Positions 1 through 8,617 of a DNA stretch of 64,000 nucleotides are shown here, piece by piece. The stretch covers positions 1-64,000 of the forward strand of contig CALMPI010000041.1 in NCBI GenBank assembly GCA_937872175.1, given 5' to 3'. The position numbers were made by a program, and so were the translations under genes. Under the pieces are notes generated by a model that made no database searches, was not told where the DNA came from, and saw only the letters and a program-made list of their open reading frames with translations. The stretch's first letter is position 1; each line of letters begins with the position of its first letter. Source of the DNA: an uncultured Flavobacteriales bacterium. Lineage in GTDB: Bacteria > Bacteroidota > Bacteroidia > Flavobacteriales_F > PHOS-HE28.

Positions 1-1070
1 GCGGCAGCTTCGATCCCAGCACCGATCAAGCAGGCATCTACACCTACACGCTGGCGGCCACCGCGCCGTGCTTGGGTGACATCAGCACCGTCACGGTCAC
101 CGTCACCAGCACGCCGGATGCTGGTGTGGACGGCGCGATCACCGTGTGCGACCAGGGTGCAGCGGTGGGGCTCTTCGCGCAACTCGGCGGCACGCCCGAT
201 GCCGGTGGCAGCTGGACCGATCCGCTCGGCAACGCGCACAGCGGCAGCTTCGATCCCAGCACCGATCAAGCAGGCATCTACACCTACACGCTGGCCGCCA
301 CCGCGCCGTGCCTCGGCGATGCGAGCACCGTCACGGTCACGGTGACCTCGACGCCGGATGCCGGTGTGGACGGCGCGATCACCGTGTGTGACCTGGGTGC
401 GGCCGTGGGGCTCTTCGCGCAACTCGGCGGCACACCCGATGCCGGCGGCAGCTGGACCGATCCGCTCGGCAACGTGCACAGCGGCAGCTTCGATCCCAGC
501 ACCGATCAAGCAGGCATCTACACCTACACCCTCGCGGCCACCGCGCCGTGCTTGGGTGACCTCAGCACCGTCACGGTCACCGTCACGAGCACGCCGGATG
601 CTGGTGTGGACGGCGCGATCACCGTGTGCGACCAGGGTGCAGCGGTGGGGCTCTTCGCGCAACTCGGCGGCACGCCCGATGCCGGCGGCACCTGGACCGA
701 TCCGCTCGGCAACGTGCACAGCGGCAGCTTCGATCCCAGCACCGATCAAGCAGGCATCTACACCTACACCCTCGCGGCGTTGGCGCCCTGCCTCGGCGAT
801 GCGAGCACCGTCACGGTCACCGTCACCAGCACGCCGGACGCTGGTGTGGACGGCGCGATCACCGTGTGCGACCAGGGCGCGGCCGTGGGGCTCTTCGCGC
901 AACTCGGTGGCACACCCGATGCCGGTGGCACCTGGACCGATCCCCTCGGCAACGCGCACAGCGGTTCCTTCGATCCGGCGGTGGATGCGGCCGGCATCTA
1001 CACCTACACGGTACCTGCGACCGCACCCTGCCAGTCGACCAGCAGCGTGGTGCTGGTCGCGTTGGAGGAT
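1..1070 (+). repeat. 240-bp in-frame tandem repeats
   Basis: The phrase beginning gcggcagcttcgatcccagc recurs at 1, 241, 481 and 721, and in altered form at 961, giving an exact 240-bp (80-codon) period. The units starting near 111, 351, 591 and 831 are nearly identical in DNA, while units after 1070 keep the protein pattern but have diverged in bases. This indicates recent unit duplication or gene conversion inside the adhesin. Confidence 0.95.
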
Positions 1071-3053
1071 GCTCCTGATGCGGGCTCGAACGGTGCGTTG
1101 ACGGTCTGCGCCGGTGACCCGGCCGAGCTGTTGTTGCCCCAGTTGGGTGGCACCCCCGATGCGTCTGGCACCTGGACCGATCCGAACGGTGCGGCCTTCG
1201 GCGGCCTGTTCGATCCCGGCGCCGACCCTGCGGGCACGTACACCTACAGCGTAGCGGGCATCGTATGCGCCGCGGCCATCGCCACGGTGCAGGTGACCGT
1301 GCTGGCCGGTCCGGATGCGGGTGCGGACAATACCCTTACGGTGTGTTCCACGGGAGCGATCACGGACCTCTTCCCCGCCTTGGGCGGCACACCGGATGCG
1401 GGCGGAACATGGACCGATCCGAACGGCGGCGGTTCCAGCTCCAGCTTCGACCCCACCACCGATCAGGCCGGCACGTACACCTATACGGTGAGCGGCAACG
1501 GCCAATGTCCGGATGACGCGGCCACGGTGACCGTCGTGGTGCAGCCCGCCGCTTTCGCCGGCACAGCGGGTGCGCTGAGCCTGTGCTCGAACGGTGTGGT
1601 GACCGACCTCTTCGCCATGCTGGGTGGCAGCCCACAGCCAGGTGGCAGCTGGACCGACCCGAACGGTGCGCCCATTGGATCCTTCTTCGATCCCGCGACC
1701 GGCACACCGGGCACGTATACCTATCTGGTGAGCGGTCTGCTTCCCTGCCCTGATGCCAGCGCGACGGTGCTGGTGGACGTCACCGAGGCCCCTGACGCCG
1801 GCCAGGATGCCGTGGTGACCTTGTGTTCTGCGGACGGTCCGCTCGCGCTCACCGGCCTGTTGGGTGGATCACCCGACGCGGGCGGCAGCTGGACCGGCCC
1901 GGGCGGAACAAGCATCGGCGCACAGCTGGATCCGGCCACCGCCGTGAACGGGAGTTACCTCTACGTGGTGGCCGCAACAGCACCGTGCACGAACGATACG
2001 GCCGTTCTGGCCCTGACCGTGCAACAAGCGCCTGATGCCGGCACGGACAACGCGGTGAGCGCCTGTGCGGACGCGGCCCTTATCGATCTGGATCCCTTGC
2101 TGGGCCCGGATGCGGATGCGGGCGGCACATGGACCGACCCGAACGGCCTGCTGATCACTGCGGTGATCGATCCGGCCACGGCCATCAGCGGCACCTACAC
2201 CTACACCGTGAACGGCGCGCCGCCCTGCACCGACGCGTTCGCCGCGGTGCAGGTCTCGATCATTCCCGTGCCCGACCCACAAGTGTTCATCACCCTGAGC
2301 AATGGATGCGCCCCTGCGCTGGCGGACCTGAGCACCGACCACCAGGGCCCGGGCAGCTTCCAGTGGGATCTGGGCAACGGCCTCACATCGGACAGTGCGA
2401 CCGTCACGGGGGCGCTGTACGATCAGCCGGGCACCTACACCATCACCCTCACCATCGATGCGGGCAATGGCTGCAGCACCACGGTGGACCTGCAGGACGC
2501 CGTGGCGGTGTTCGAGCGGCCGGAAGCGGCCTTCACGATGCTGCCGCCCGTGGTGAGCACCCTGGACCCGTCGGTGTACTTCAACAACACGAGCACGGGA
2601 GCCTCGGCCTACAGCTGGGACTTCGGCGGCCTGGGCAGCTCCACCGCCACCGATCCGGTGTTCGACTTCCCGGACGCCCTGGAGGGGCTCTACGACATCT
2701 GCTTGGTCGCGTACGCTGCGCCCACCTGCGCGGACACGGTGTGCCAGCCCATCACGGTATCGCCCGAACTGGTGGTGAACGTGCCGAACGCCTTCACACC
2801 GGATGGCGACAACACGAACGACACGTTCAAGCCGGTGACGATCGGGGTGGACCCGGACCAGTACGTCTTCCGCATCACCGACCGCTGGGGCCAGGTGCTG
2901 TTCAGCACCAACGATCCAGAAGGCGCATGGGACGGCCGCTACGCCAATGGTGAAGAGGTGCAGCAGGGGGTGTACATCTGGCAGTTGGAGGCCAAGGGCA
3001 GCACCACCACCGCCCGCATCGCCCGCACGGGCCATGTGACCCTGGTCCGATAG
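1..3053 (+). CDS. T9SS type B repeat adhesin, 3' part
   Basis: The frame is open from the first bases (codons in register with position 3), so the start lies upstream of the window. At least nine complete Ig-like units of about 80 residues follow each other to about base 2260. Each has a PDAG motif, a Cys, an S/TWTDP core and a TYTY strand. Two PKD-like domains follow (about 2270-2510 and 2520-2760; SFQWDLGNG and AYSWDFG cores). The protein ends in a gliding-motility/type B C-terminal sorting domain from about 2780 (VPNAFTPDGDNTNDTF, DRWGQVLF, GVYIWQLE). In the Bacteroidota this C-terminus directs export through the type IX secretion system and retention at the cell surface. A surface adhesin role is inferred from the repeat architecture. 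The stop TAG is at 3051-3053, 9 bases before the next promoter box. Confidence 0.9.
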   Translation, partial: GSFDPSTDQAGIYTYTLAATAPCLGDISTVTVTVTSTPDAGVDGAITVCDQGAAVGLFAQLGGTPDAGGSWTDPLGNAHSGSFDPSTDQAGIYTYTLAATAPCLGDASTVTVTVTSTPDAGVDGAITVCDLGAAVGLFAQLGGTPDAGGSWTDPLGNVHSGSFDPSTDQAGIYTYTLAATAPCLGDLSTVTVTVTSTPDAGVDGAITVCDQGAAVGLFAQLGGTPDAGGTWTDPLGNVHSGSFDPSTDQAGIYTYTLAALAPCLGDASTVTVTVTSTPDAGVDGAITVCDQGAAVGLFAQLGGTPDAGGTWTDPLGNAHSGSFDPAVDAAGIYTYTVPATAPCQSTSSVVLVALEDAPDAGSNGALTVCAGDPAELLLPQLGGTPDASGTWTDPNGAAFGGLFDPGADPAGTYTYSVAGIVCAAAIATVQVTVLAGPDAGADNTLTVCSTGAITDLFPALGGTPDAGGTWTDPNGGGSSSSFDPTTDQAGTYTYTVSGNGQCPDDAATVTVVVQPAAFAGTAGALSLCSNGVVTDLFAMLGGSPQPGGSWTDPNGAPIGSFFDPATGTPGTYTYLVSGLLPCPDASATVLVDVTEAPDAGQDAVVTLCSADGPLALTGLLGGSPDAGGSWTGPGGTSIGAQLDPATAVNGSYLYVVAATAPCTNDTAVLALTVQQAPDAGTDNAVSACADAALIDLDPLLGPDADAGGTWTDPNGLLITAVIDPATAISGTYTYTVNGAPPCTDAFAAVQVSIIPVPDPQVFITLSNGCAPALADLSTDHQGPGSFQWDLGNGLTSDSATVTGALYDQPGTYTITLTIDAGNGCSTTVDLQDAVAVFERPEAAFTMLPPVVSTLDPSVYFNNTSTGASAYSWDFGGLGSSTATDPVFDFPDALEGLYDICLVAYAAPTCADTVCQPITVSPELVVNVPNAFTPDGDNTNDTFKPVTIGVDPDQYVFRITDRWGQVLFSTNDPEGAWDGRYANGEEVQQGVYIWQLEAKGSTTTARIARTGHVTLVR

Positions 3054-3062
3054 GTCCCCGGC

Positions 3063-3070
3063 TATCTTTG
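3063..3070 (+). promoter_or_regulatory. -7 box TATCTTTG for the GT2 gene
   Basis: This is a perfect match to the Bacteroidota TAnnTTTG -7 element, ending 16 bases before the GTG start at 3087. It lies just after the stop of the adhesin gene. No clear -33 TTG element was found. Confidence 0.7.
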
Positions 3071-3086
3071 GCCCTCATCCTGCACG

Positions 3087-3800
3087 GTGCCCGAACGGCT
3101 GGTCATCATCCCCACGTACGACGAGCGCGAGAACATCCGGGAGATCCTGGACGCGGTGCTCGCCTTGTCGCCGGCGTTCCATGTGCTGGTGGTGGATGAC
3201 AACAGCCCGGACGGCACGGCGGCGCTGGTGAAGGAGCACCGCAGCACCGACCCTTCGCGCATCCATCTGCTGGAGCGCAGGGGCAAGCTGGGCCTGGGCA
3301 CCGCCTACATCGCCGGCTTCAAGTGGGCGCTGCAGCACGGCTATGCGTACGTGTTCGAGATGGACGCCGACTTCAGCCACGATCCGAAGGACCTGCCCCG
3401 CCTCCATGCCGCGTGCGCGGAAGGCGGTGCGGACATGAGCGTGGGATCGCGCTACGTGAAGGGCGGCCGCGTGCACGACTGGAGCTGGGACCGGGTGCTG
3501 ATGAGCAGCATGGCCTCCCTGTATGTGCGCGCCGTGCTCTGGCTGGGCGTGCGCGACACCACGGCGGGCTTAGTGTGCTACACCCGCCGCGTGCTGGAGG
3601 CGCTGCCCTTGGACGAGATCCGCTTCGTGGGCTACGCCTTCCAGATCGAGATGAAATACCGCGTGAAGCGCCTCGGCTTCCGCATCGCCGAAGTGCCCAT
3701 CACCTTCCGCGACCGGCGCAAGGGCAAGAGCAAGATGAGCATGGGCATCTTCAACGAAGCCTTCTTCGGCGTGCTGCAGATGCGCCGACGCATCCCATGA
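3087..3800 (+). CDS. Polyprenol-phosphate mannosyltransferase-like GT2
   Basis: This is a 237-residue GT-A glycosyltransferase of family 2, in the dolichol/polyprenol monophosphomannose synthase group. It should move a sugar, probably mannose, from GDP-sugar to a lipid phosphate at the inner membrane. The IIPTYDERENI start motif, the VVDDNSPDGT nucleotide-binding segment, the EMDADFSHDP (DxD) metal site and the SRYVKGG and FRDRRKGKSKMS segments are all characteristic. There are no membrane segments at the C-terminus, so it is the short single-domain form. The start is GTG at 3087, set by the -7 box at 3063. The stop overlaps the pyrC start in an ATGA, so the two are probably translationally coupled. 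The donor sugar is inferred from the family. Confidence 0.9.
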   Translation: MPERLVIIPTYDERENIREILDAVLALSPAFHVLVVDDNSPDGTAALVKEHRSTDPSRIHLLERRGKLGLGTAYIAGFKWALQHGYAYVFEMDADFSHDPKDLPRLHAACAEGGADMSVGSRYVKGGRVHDWSWDRVLMSSMASLYVRAVLWLGVRDTTAGLVCYTRRVLEALPLDEIRFVGYAFQIEMKYRVKRLGFRIAEVPITFRDRRKGKSKMSMGIFNEAFFGVLQMRRRIP

Positions 3801-5137
3801 GCACCTCCACCCTCATCCGCGGCGCCTCGGTGGTGAACGAGGGCCGCACCGTACAGGCCGACGTGCTGTTGCGCGGCGGCCGCATCGAACGCATCGCAGC
3901 CGAAGGCATCGGTGCCGCCGCCGGGGCCCTCGACCTGGAGGCCACCGGGCATTGGCTGCTGCCGGGGCTCATCGACGACCAGGTCCACTTCCGCGAGCCC
4001 GGGCTTACGCACAAGGACGACATCGCGCATGGTTCGGCCGCCGCGGTCGCCGGGGGCGTCACCAGCTACATGGAGATGCCCAACACCCAGCCGCAGACCC
4101 TCACCCAGGAGCTGCTGGAGGAGAAGTACAGGCTGGGCGCCGCGCGCTCGGTGGCCAACTACTCCTTCTACATGGGCGTGGGCAGCACCAACCTGGACGA
4201 GGTGCTGCGCACCGACCCCCGCACCGTGTGCGGCCTCAAGGCCTTCCTGGGCAGCAGCACCGGCGACATGGTGATCACCGACGAGCGCGTGCTGGACGAA
4301 CTGTTCCGCAAGGCCCACATGCTGCTGGCCATCCACGCGGAGGACGATCGCACCATCAAGGCGGAACTGGACAAGGCGCTGGCCCGCTACGGGCCGGACA
4401 TCCCCATCACCGAGCACCCGCACATCCGCAGTGCCGAGGCCTGCTTCCGCTGCAGCAGCGCCGCCGTGGAGCGCGCCCGCGCCTTCGGCACCCGGTTGCA
4501 CGTGCTCCACATCAGCACCGCGCGCGAGCTGGAGCTCTTCGCCCCGGGACCGCTGGAGGGCAAGCGCATCACCGCCGAGGCCTGCGTGCACCACCTGTGG
4601 TTCGACGAGGAGGCCTACCGCAGCAAGGGCGCCCTGGTGAAGTGGAACCCCGCCATCAAGACCGCGGCCGACCGCGAGGCCATCCGTGCGGCCGTGCGCG
4701 AGGGCCGCATCGACGTGGTGGCCACGGACCACGCGCCGCACACCCTGGAGGAGAAGGCCCGGCCCTACACCCAGTGCCCCAGTGGTGGTCCGCTCATCCA
4801 GCACAGCCTCGTCGCCATGCTGGAGCTGGCCAAGCAGGGCGTGTTCACCGTGGAACAGGTGGTGGAGAAGCTCTGCCATGCACCGGCCCGGATGTTCGCC
4901 ATCGCCGGACGCGGCCACATCCGCGAAGGCTACGCCGCCGACCTGGTGCTGGTGGACCCCGACGCACCGTGGACGGTGGACCGGGCCGGGCTGGAATACA
5001 AGTGCGGCTGGTCGCCCTTCGAAGGGCAGCGCTTCCACGCCCGCGTGCTGCGCACCTGGGTGAACGGCCACCTGGCCTATGCCGACGGACGCGTCCGGCA
5101 CGAGGTCCGCGGCGAACGCCTGCGCTTCGACCGATGA
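3797..5137 (+). CDS. pyrC: Dihydroorotase
   Basis: This 446-residue amidohydrolase is of the class I dihydroorotase type and catalyses the reversible cyclisation of N-carbamoyl-aspartate to dihydroorotate in pyrimidine synthesis. Visible signatures are the metal site GLIDDQVHFREPG, a GLKAFLGSSTG segment whose Lys sits where related hydrolases carry a carboxylated lysine, the metal histidines in AIHAEDD and HVLHIST, and the catalytic Asp in ATDHAPHT. The ATG at 3797 overlaps the GT2 stop by four bases. The next gene starts in another ATGA at 5134, so three genes form one coupled unit. An allantoinase or hydantoinase is less likely given the DDQVHFREPGLTHK segment typical of Bacteroidota PyrC. 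Confidence 0.93.
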   Translation: MSTSTLIRGASVVNEGRTVQADVLLRGGRIERIAAEGIGAAAGALDLEATGHWLLPGLIDDQVHFREPGLTHKDDIAHGSAAAVAGGVTSYMEMPNTQPQTLTQELLEEKYRLGAARSVANYSFYMGVGSTNLDEVLRTDPRTVCGLKAFLGSSTGDMVITDERVLDELFRKAHMLLAIHAEDDRTIKAELDKALARYGPDIPITEHPHIRSAEACFRCSSAAVERARAFGTRLHVLHISTARELELFAPGPLEGKRITAEACVHHLWFDEEAYRSKGALVKWNPAIKTAADREAIRAAVREGRIDVVATDHAPHTLEEKARPYTQCPSGGPLIQHSLVAMLELAKQGVFTVEQVVEKLCHAPARMFAIAGRGHIREGYAADLVLVDPDAPWTVDRAGLEYKCGWSPFEGQRFHARVLRTWVNGHLAYADGRVRHEVRGERLRFDR

Positions 5138-5568
5138 GCGTCCTGCACATCATCCACGGCCGCCTGTTCCGTGCAGCGCTTCGGCCGCTGTACCTGCATC
5201 GATGGACGAAGGCCTGGCCCCTGCTTCTGGCCCTCTCCGCCTGCACTCCTGAAGGGCCGCCGCCGGACGTGCTGCCGCGCGACCGCTTCGTCACCGTGCT
5301 CGCCGAGGCCCAGCTCATCGAGGCGCGCGTGAACCGCGAAGGCGCCGTGGAGCACCGCAGCAACGAACGGGTGGACGCGTACTACACCGAACTGTTCACC
5401 CGCGAGGGCATCACCCGCGAGCAGTTCCGCCTCAGCTTCGACCACTACGCGCAGGACCCGGCCGTGCTGAAAGGCATCTACGGCGATGTGATCGCCGAGC
5501 TCAGCAAGCGCAAGGACGAGGCCATGAACGCACGGTCGGACAGCCTCACGCCGGGCGGGCATCCATGA
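5134..5568 (+). CDS. DUF4296-like lipoprotein
   Basis: The product is 144 residues. A basic start and hydrophobic stretch (WPLLLALSAC) end in a lipobox Cys at about residue 37, so it should be a lipoprotein. The mature part (LPRDRFVTVLAEAQLIEARVN ... AYYTELFTREGITREQF ... KGIYGDVIAEL) matches the helical pattern of the Bacteroidota DUF4296 family, whose function is unknown. The start is the ATG of an ATGA overlap with pyrC. The 3' end overlaps the opposite-strand SDR gene by 23 bases, with no terminator between them. The long stretch before the lipobox is unusual, and a downstream non-ATG start cannot be excluded. Confidence 0.8.
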   Translation: MSVLHIIHGRLFRAALRPLYLHRWTKAWPLLLALSACTPEGPPPDVLPRDRFVTVLAEAQLIEARVNREGAVEHRSNERVDAYYTELFTREGITREQFRLSFDHYAQDPAVLKGIYGDVIAELSKRKDEAMNARSDSLTPGGHP

Positions 5569-6553
5569 GGGACACCGTGTAGCTCACCGCCTCTTCCGAG
5601 GGGCGCAGGGTGAGGCCCAGCCGGCGCCGCAGCTTGCTGTCGTCGAAGCGCCGTTGGCGCAGGGCGGTGCGCGCCGTATCACGCGTGATCAAGGGCCTCC
5701 GGCGGAACAGCAGGGTGCGCAGGCGCTCCACGCGCCAGGCCAGCTCCAGCATCCACGGCCGGATGGGGCGGGTCGGTGCGGGCTTGCCAAAGGCCGCGCA
5801 GAACAGGCCGAACAGCCGCTCGTAGGTGATGGCCTCGCCGGCGATCAGGTAGCGCTCCCCCGCTCCCGGCTCACGAAGAAGGCGCACGCAGGCCTCGGCC
5901 ACATCGCGCACGTCCACCACGCTGGTGCGTCCCGGCGGATACCACCGGGTGCCCTTCCGCAGCCGGTCCGCGATGGTCCTGCTGCTGCGCCCGGGCAGGC
6001 CGGGCCCGATGATGAGGCTGGGGTTCACCAGCACCGCATCGAGCCCCTCGGCCACCCCGCGGTGCACCTCCAGCTCGGCCGCGTACTTGCTCACCGCGTA
6101 CACCGAGCGCTTCTCGTCCTCGGCCCAGGGCGTATCCTCCGTCACCGGTGCCCCATCGGTCGCCGTGCCCAGCGCCGCGATGCTGCTCACGTGGCACAGC
6201 CGTTCCACACCGGCCTCCAGCGCGGCGTTCACCACGTGGGCGGTGCCCTCCACGTTCACCTCCAGCAGGGCCTCGTCGTCGCGCGGGTCGAAGCTCACCA
6301 GCGCGGCGCAGTGCACCACCTGCCGCACCCCGTCCATCGCCGCGGCCAGGGACACGGGGTCCAGCACGTCCCCTTCGCACCAGTGCACGCGCGCCAGGAG
6401 CTCGCCGCCGTCGGGTTCGCGCCCCAGCAGCCGTTCCACGAAGCGGCGGTCGCTGCCGGCCCGCACCAGGGCCCGCACGCGGTGGCCTTCGCGGCACAGG
6501 GCCAGCACCACATGGCTGCCCACGATGCCCGTCGCCCCCGTCACCAGCCGCAT
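5546..6553 (-). CDS. NAD(P)-dependent SDR epimerase/reductase
   Basis: This 335-residue extended short-chain dehydrogenase/reductase resembles the dihydroflavonol-reductase-like branch. The N-terminal GATGIVGSHV is the Rossmann nucleotide loop. VHCAALVSF and VSSIAALG follow, and YAVSK is the YxxxK catalytic pair. The C-terminal half (LIAGEAITYERLFGLF) is the variable substrate-binding part, so the substrate is unknown. It starts with ATG at 6553, only four bases after a TAACTTGC box, and is divergent from tyrS. Its end overlaps the end of the lipoprotein gene. Confidence 0.85.
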   Translation of the reverse strand: MRLVTGATGIVGSHVVLALCREGHRVRALVRAGSDRRFVERLLGREPDGGELLARVHWCEGDVLDPVSLAAAMDGVRQVVHCAALVSFDPRDDEALLEVNVEGTAHVVNAALEAGVERLCHVSSIAALGTATDGAPVTEDTPWAEDEKRSVYAVSKYAAELEVHRGVAEGLDAVLVNPSLIIGPGLPGRSSRTIADRLRKGTRWYPPGRTSVVDVRDVAEACVRLLREPGAGERYLIAGEAITYERLFGLFCAAFGKPAPTRPIRPWMLELAWRVERLRTLLFRRRPLITRDTARTALRQRRFDDSKLRRRLGLTLRPSEEAVSYTVSLMDARPA

Positions 6554-6557
6554 GGGC

Positions 6558-6565
6558 GCAAGTTA
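6558..6565 (-). promoter_or_regulatory. -7 box TAACTTGC for the SDR gene
   Basis: Read on the minus strand this is TAACTTGC, a TAnnTT-type box. Only four bases separate it from the ATG at 6553, which implies a leaderless or nearly leaderless transcript. Confidence 0.5.
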
Positions 6566-6584
6566 GCCGCCACCGGGCCCCGGC

Positions 6585-6592
6585 TATCTTTG
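6585..6592 (+). promoter_or_regulatory. -7 box TATCTTTG for tyrS
   Basis: This is a perfect TAnnTTTG element, 12 bases before the tyrS ATG. The ten-base sequence ggctatcttt is identical to that in front of the GT2 gene at 3061. Confidence 0.72.
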
Positions 6593-6604
6593 CCGCCTTC
6601 CGCC

Positions 6605-7927
6605 ATGGCCATCGACTTCCTTCACGAACTGCGCTGGCGCGGCCTGCTGCACGAGGCCACCCCCGGGGTGGAGGCGCTGCTCGCCGCGGGGCCCGTCACC
6701 GGCTACATCGGGTTCGACCCCACGGCGGACAGCCTCCACGTGGGCAATCTGGTGCCCATCATGATGCTCGTGCACTTCCAGCGCTGCGGCCACATCCCCG
6801 TCGCCCTCGTCGGCGGCGCCACCGGCATGGTGGGCGACCCCAGCGGCAAGAAGGCCGAGCGCCAGCTGCTGGACGAGGACACCCTGCGCCATAACACCGC
6901 CTGCATCCGCGCCCAGCTCGCCCGCTTCATCGACCTCGACCGCGGCGGCGCGCAGCTCGTCAACAACTACGATTGGTTCAAGGACATCGGCTTTCTGGAC
7001 TTCATCCGCGACGTGGGCAAGCACATCACCGTCAACTACATGATGGCGAAGGATTCCGTGAAGAACCGCCTGGAGACGGGCATCAGCTTCACGGAGTTCA
7101 GCTACCAGCTGGTGCAGGGCTACGACTTCGTGCACCTGCACCGCACCCTGGGCGTGCGCCTGCAGATGGGCGGCAGCGACCAATGGGGCAACATCACCAC
7201 CGGCACGGAGCTCATCCGGCGCATGGGTGGCGGCGAGGCCCACGCCATCACCAACGTGCTCATCACCAAGGCGGACGGCAGCAAGTTCGGCAAGAGCGAA
7301 AGCGGCAACATCTGGCTCGATGCCCGGCGCACCAGCCCCTACCGCTTCTACCAGTTCTGGCTCAACACCAGCGACGCTGATGCGGAGCGCTACGTGCGCA
7401 TCTTCACCACCTGGGAGCAGGCCGATGTGGAGGCCCGCATCGCCGAGCACGCCAGGGCCCCGCACCTCCGGCAGTTGCAGAAGGCGCTCGCCGAGGAGAT
7501 CACGCGGCGGTTGCATGGGGAGGAGGAGATGCAGGAAGCCATCCGGGCCTCCGAATTCCTCTTCAAACCGTGGACCGTGGACCAGCTGAAGAGCCATTCA
7601 CCACGCTTCTGGCAGACCTTGGAGGAGTGCATTCCGGGATACACCACCGTGGCGGCCCCCGACCCTCCTGTGGAAGGCGAACTGGCCGGAGTGAGCCGGC
7701 AACAGATCGCGGACAGCATCTCCGTGGTGAAGCTGCTCGCACGAACGGGCTTCCTGGCCTCCTTCGGGGAGGCCAAGCGCGCGATCAAGGAGGGCTCCAT
7801 CGCCTTGAACGGCGTGAAGGTCATGGATGACCAGCACCTCATCGGCGGGCAGGACCTCATCCAGGGCACCTACCTCCTGCTCCAGCGCGGTAAGAAGAAC
7901 TACTTCCTGGTGAAGGCGGTGGACTGA
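6605..7927 (+). CDS. tyrS: Tyrosyl-tRNA synthetase
   Basis: This 440-residue class I aminoacyl-tRNA synthetase charges tRNA-Tyr. The HIGH-like motif is HVGN in GFDPTADSLHVGNLVPI, the KMSKS-like motif is KFGKS, and the tyrosine/ATP pocket is marked by GGSDQWGNITTG. The C-terminal 70 residues (VVKLLARTGFLASFGEAKRA ... IALNGVKV) form the S4 RNA-binding domain. The length is usual for bacterial TyrS. A longer in-frame reading upstream crosses the antisense SDR gene and the promoter, so the ATG at 6605 is preferred. No terminator hairpin is obvious after the stop, where a repeat-rich gap begins. Confidence 0.97.
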   Translation: MAIDFLHELRWRGLLHEATPGVEALLAAGPVTGYIGFDPTADSLHVGNLVPIMMLVHFQRCGHIPVALVGGATGMVGDPSGKKAERQLLDEDTLRHNTACIRAQLARFIDLDRGGAQLVNNYDWFKDIGFLDFIRDVGKHITVNYMMAKDSVKNRLETGISFTEFSYQLVQGYDFVHLHRTLGVRLQMGGSDQWGNITTGTELIRRMGGGEAHAITNVLITKADGSKFGKSESGNIWLDARRTSPYRFYQFWLNTSDADAERYVRIFTTWEQADVEARIAEHARAPHLRQLQKALAEEITRRLHGEEEMQEAIRASEFLFKPWTVDQLKSHSPRFWQTLEECIPGYTTVAAPDPPVEGELAGVSRQQIADSISVVKLLARTGFLASFGEAKRAIKEGSIALNGVKVMDDQHLIGGQDLIQGTYLLLQRGKKNYFLVKAVD

Positions 7928-8000
7928 TCCGATCGACTCCCCTCCCCACACCGTCATCGGGAGCCCCGCTCCGCGGGCGAAGCGATCTCCCCTCCCAACA

Positions 8001-8106
8001 CGTCATCGCGAGGCGGGCATTTGCCGCTGAAGCGATCTCCCTGGCAGGGCACCGATCACTGACCAAGGAGATCGCCACGCATCCCTCCGGGCTGCTCGCG
8101 ACGACG
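8001..8106. repeat. Palindromic MITE-like element
   Basis: The ends cgtcatcgcgag (8001-8012) and ctcgcgacgacg (8095-8106) are inverted repeats matching at 11 of 12 bases. An inner perfect inverted pair lies at gcgatctcc (8032-8040) and ggagatcgc (8067-8075). A degenerate relative spans about 10983-11103, and half copies lie at 7952-7990 and near 8333. It has no coding capacity. The structure fits a miniature transposable element or a large intergenic hairpin. Confidence 0.7.
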
Positions 8107-8188
8107 GCAGGGGAAGGGGATCGCTGCTCAGGAGGGGGCTTGATGGCGTGAACTCCCCTCCTGCGCGTGGAACGCTCCACGCGCCGGG

Positions 8189-8268
8189 CAAGGAGGGGCC
8201 GGGGGTGGTTACAACTCAGTCCAGCCGCATGCTTCATCGTAGCGGAAACCACCCCGTGCCCCTCCTTG
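8189..8268. repeat. Second palindromic intergenic element
   Basis: Arms of 22 bases at 8189-8210 and 8247-8268 are inverted repeats agreeing at 20 of 22 positions, around a 36-base loop. The arms read CAAGGAGGGG...GGGGTGGTT. It differs from the element at 8001 and has no coding content. Confidence 0.65.
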
Positions 8269-8493
8269 TGCGGAGCAGCGAGCGATCGCTGCTCAGGAGG
8301 GGGCTTGATCAGAGCGTGTACCCGTCCACCTCAGGGAGATCGCCACGCATCCCCCGGGCTGCTCGTGCTACCGGTTGCCGCAGGCTTCCTTCTTTCTTCC
8401 TGGCTCTTCCCCCTTCTTCCTTCTTCCTTCCTGCACGCCTCATCCCACGGTCCTGTTCGGCAGCTGGAGGCCGGAAGCCGGTGGCCGGAAGCT

Positions 8494-8545
8494 GGAGGCT
8501 GGTGGCCGGAAGCTGGAGGCCGAGTCCACCGTTGCCGTCAGGTCG
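8494..8545 (+). repeat. 52-bp dispersed intergenic repeat, copy 1
   Basis: The block starts ggaggctggtggccggaagc and ends gtcaggtcg. It recurs at 11275-11326 and 25225-25276. Copies 1 and 2 are identical and copy 3 differs at two bases. Each copy is preceded by a T/C-rich stretch and a ctgcac...catc...cggtcc segment, so the full unit is about 120-160 bases. Fragments occur near 28046-28084 and, inverted, near 62205-62232. Confidence 0.85.
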
Positions 8546-8617
8546 TCTCTACTTTCAGCTTTCAACTTTCAGCTTTCCGCTTTTCCTCCCTCACTTCACG
8601 ACCACCTTCGCCCAAGC

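Larger units (their letters stand above)
7928..8617. other. Intergenic repeat nest downstream of tyrS
   Basis: These 690 bases contain no credible gene. They hold a half copy (about 7952-7990) and a full copy (8001-8106) of one palindromic element, a second palindromic element (8189-8268), a 26-bp perfect direct repeat (8119-8144 and 8284-8309), another half of the first element near 8333-8370, a T/C-rich stretch (about 8388-8435), the 52-bp repeat at 8494-8545, and the start of the duplicated block. Open frames here are products of the high GC content. Confidence 0.8.

Noticed and set aside
1869..3035. 388-residue minus-strand open frame
   Set aside because: It lies wholly opposite the T9SS adhesin with its recognisable PKD and type B domains, and shows only low-complexity Arg/Gly/Val-rich translation.
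5654..6604. N-terminal extension of tyrS
   Set aside because: It is antisense to the SDR gene and would contain the tyrS promoter box; TyrS length and motifs fit the ATG at 6605.
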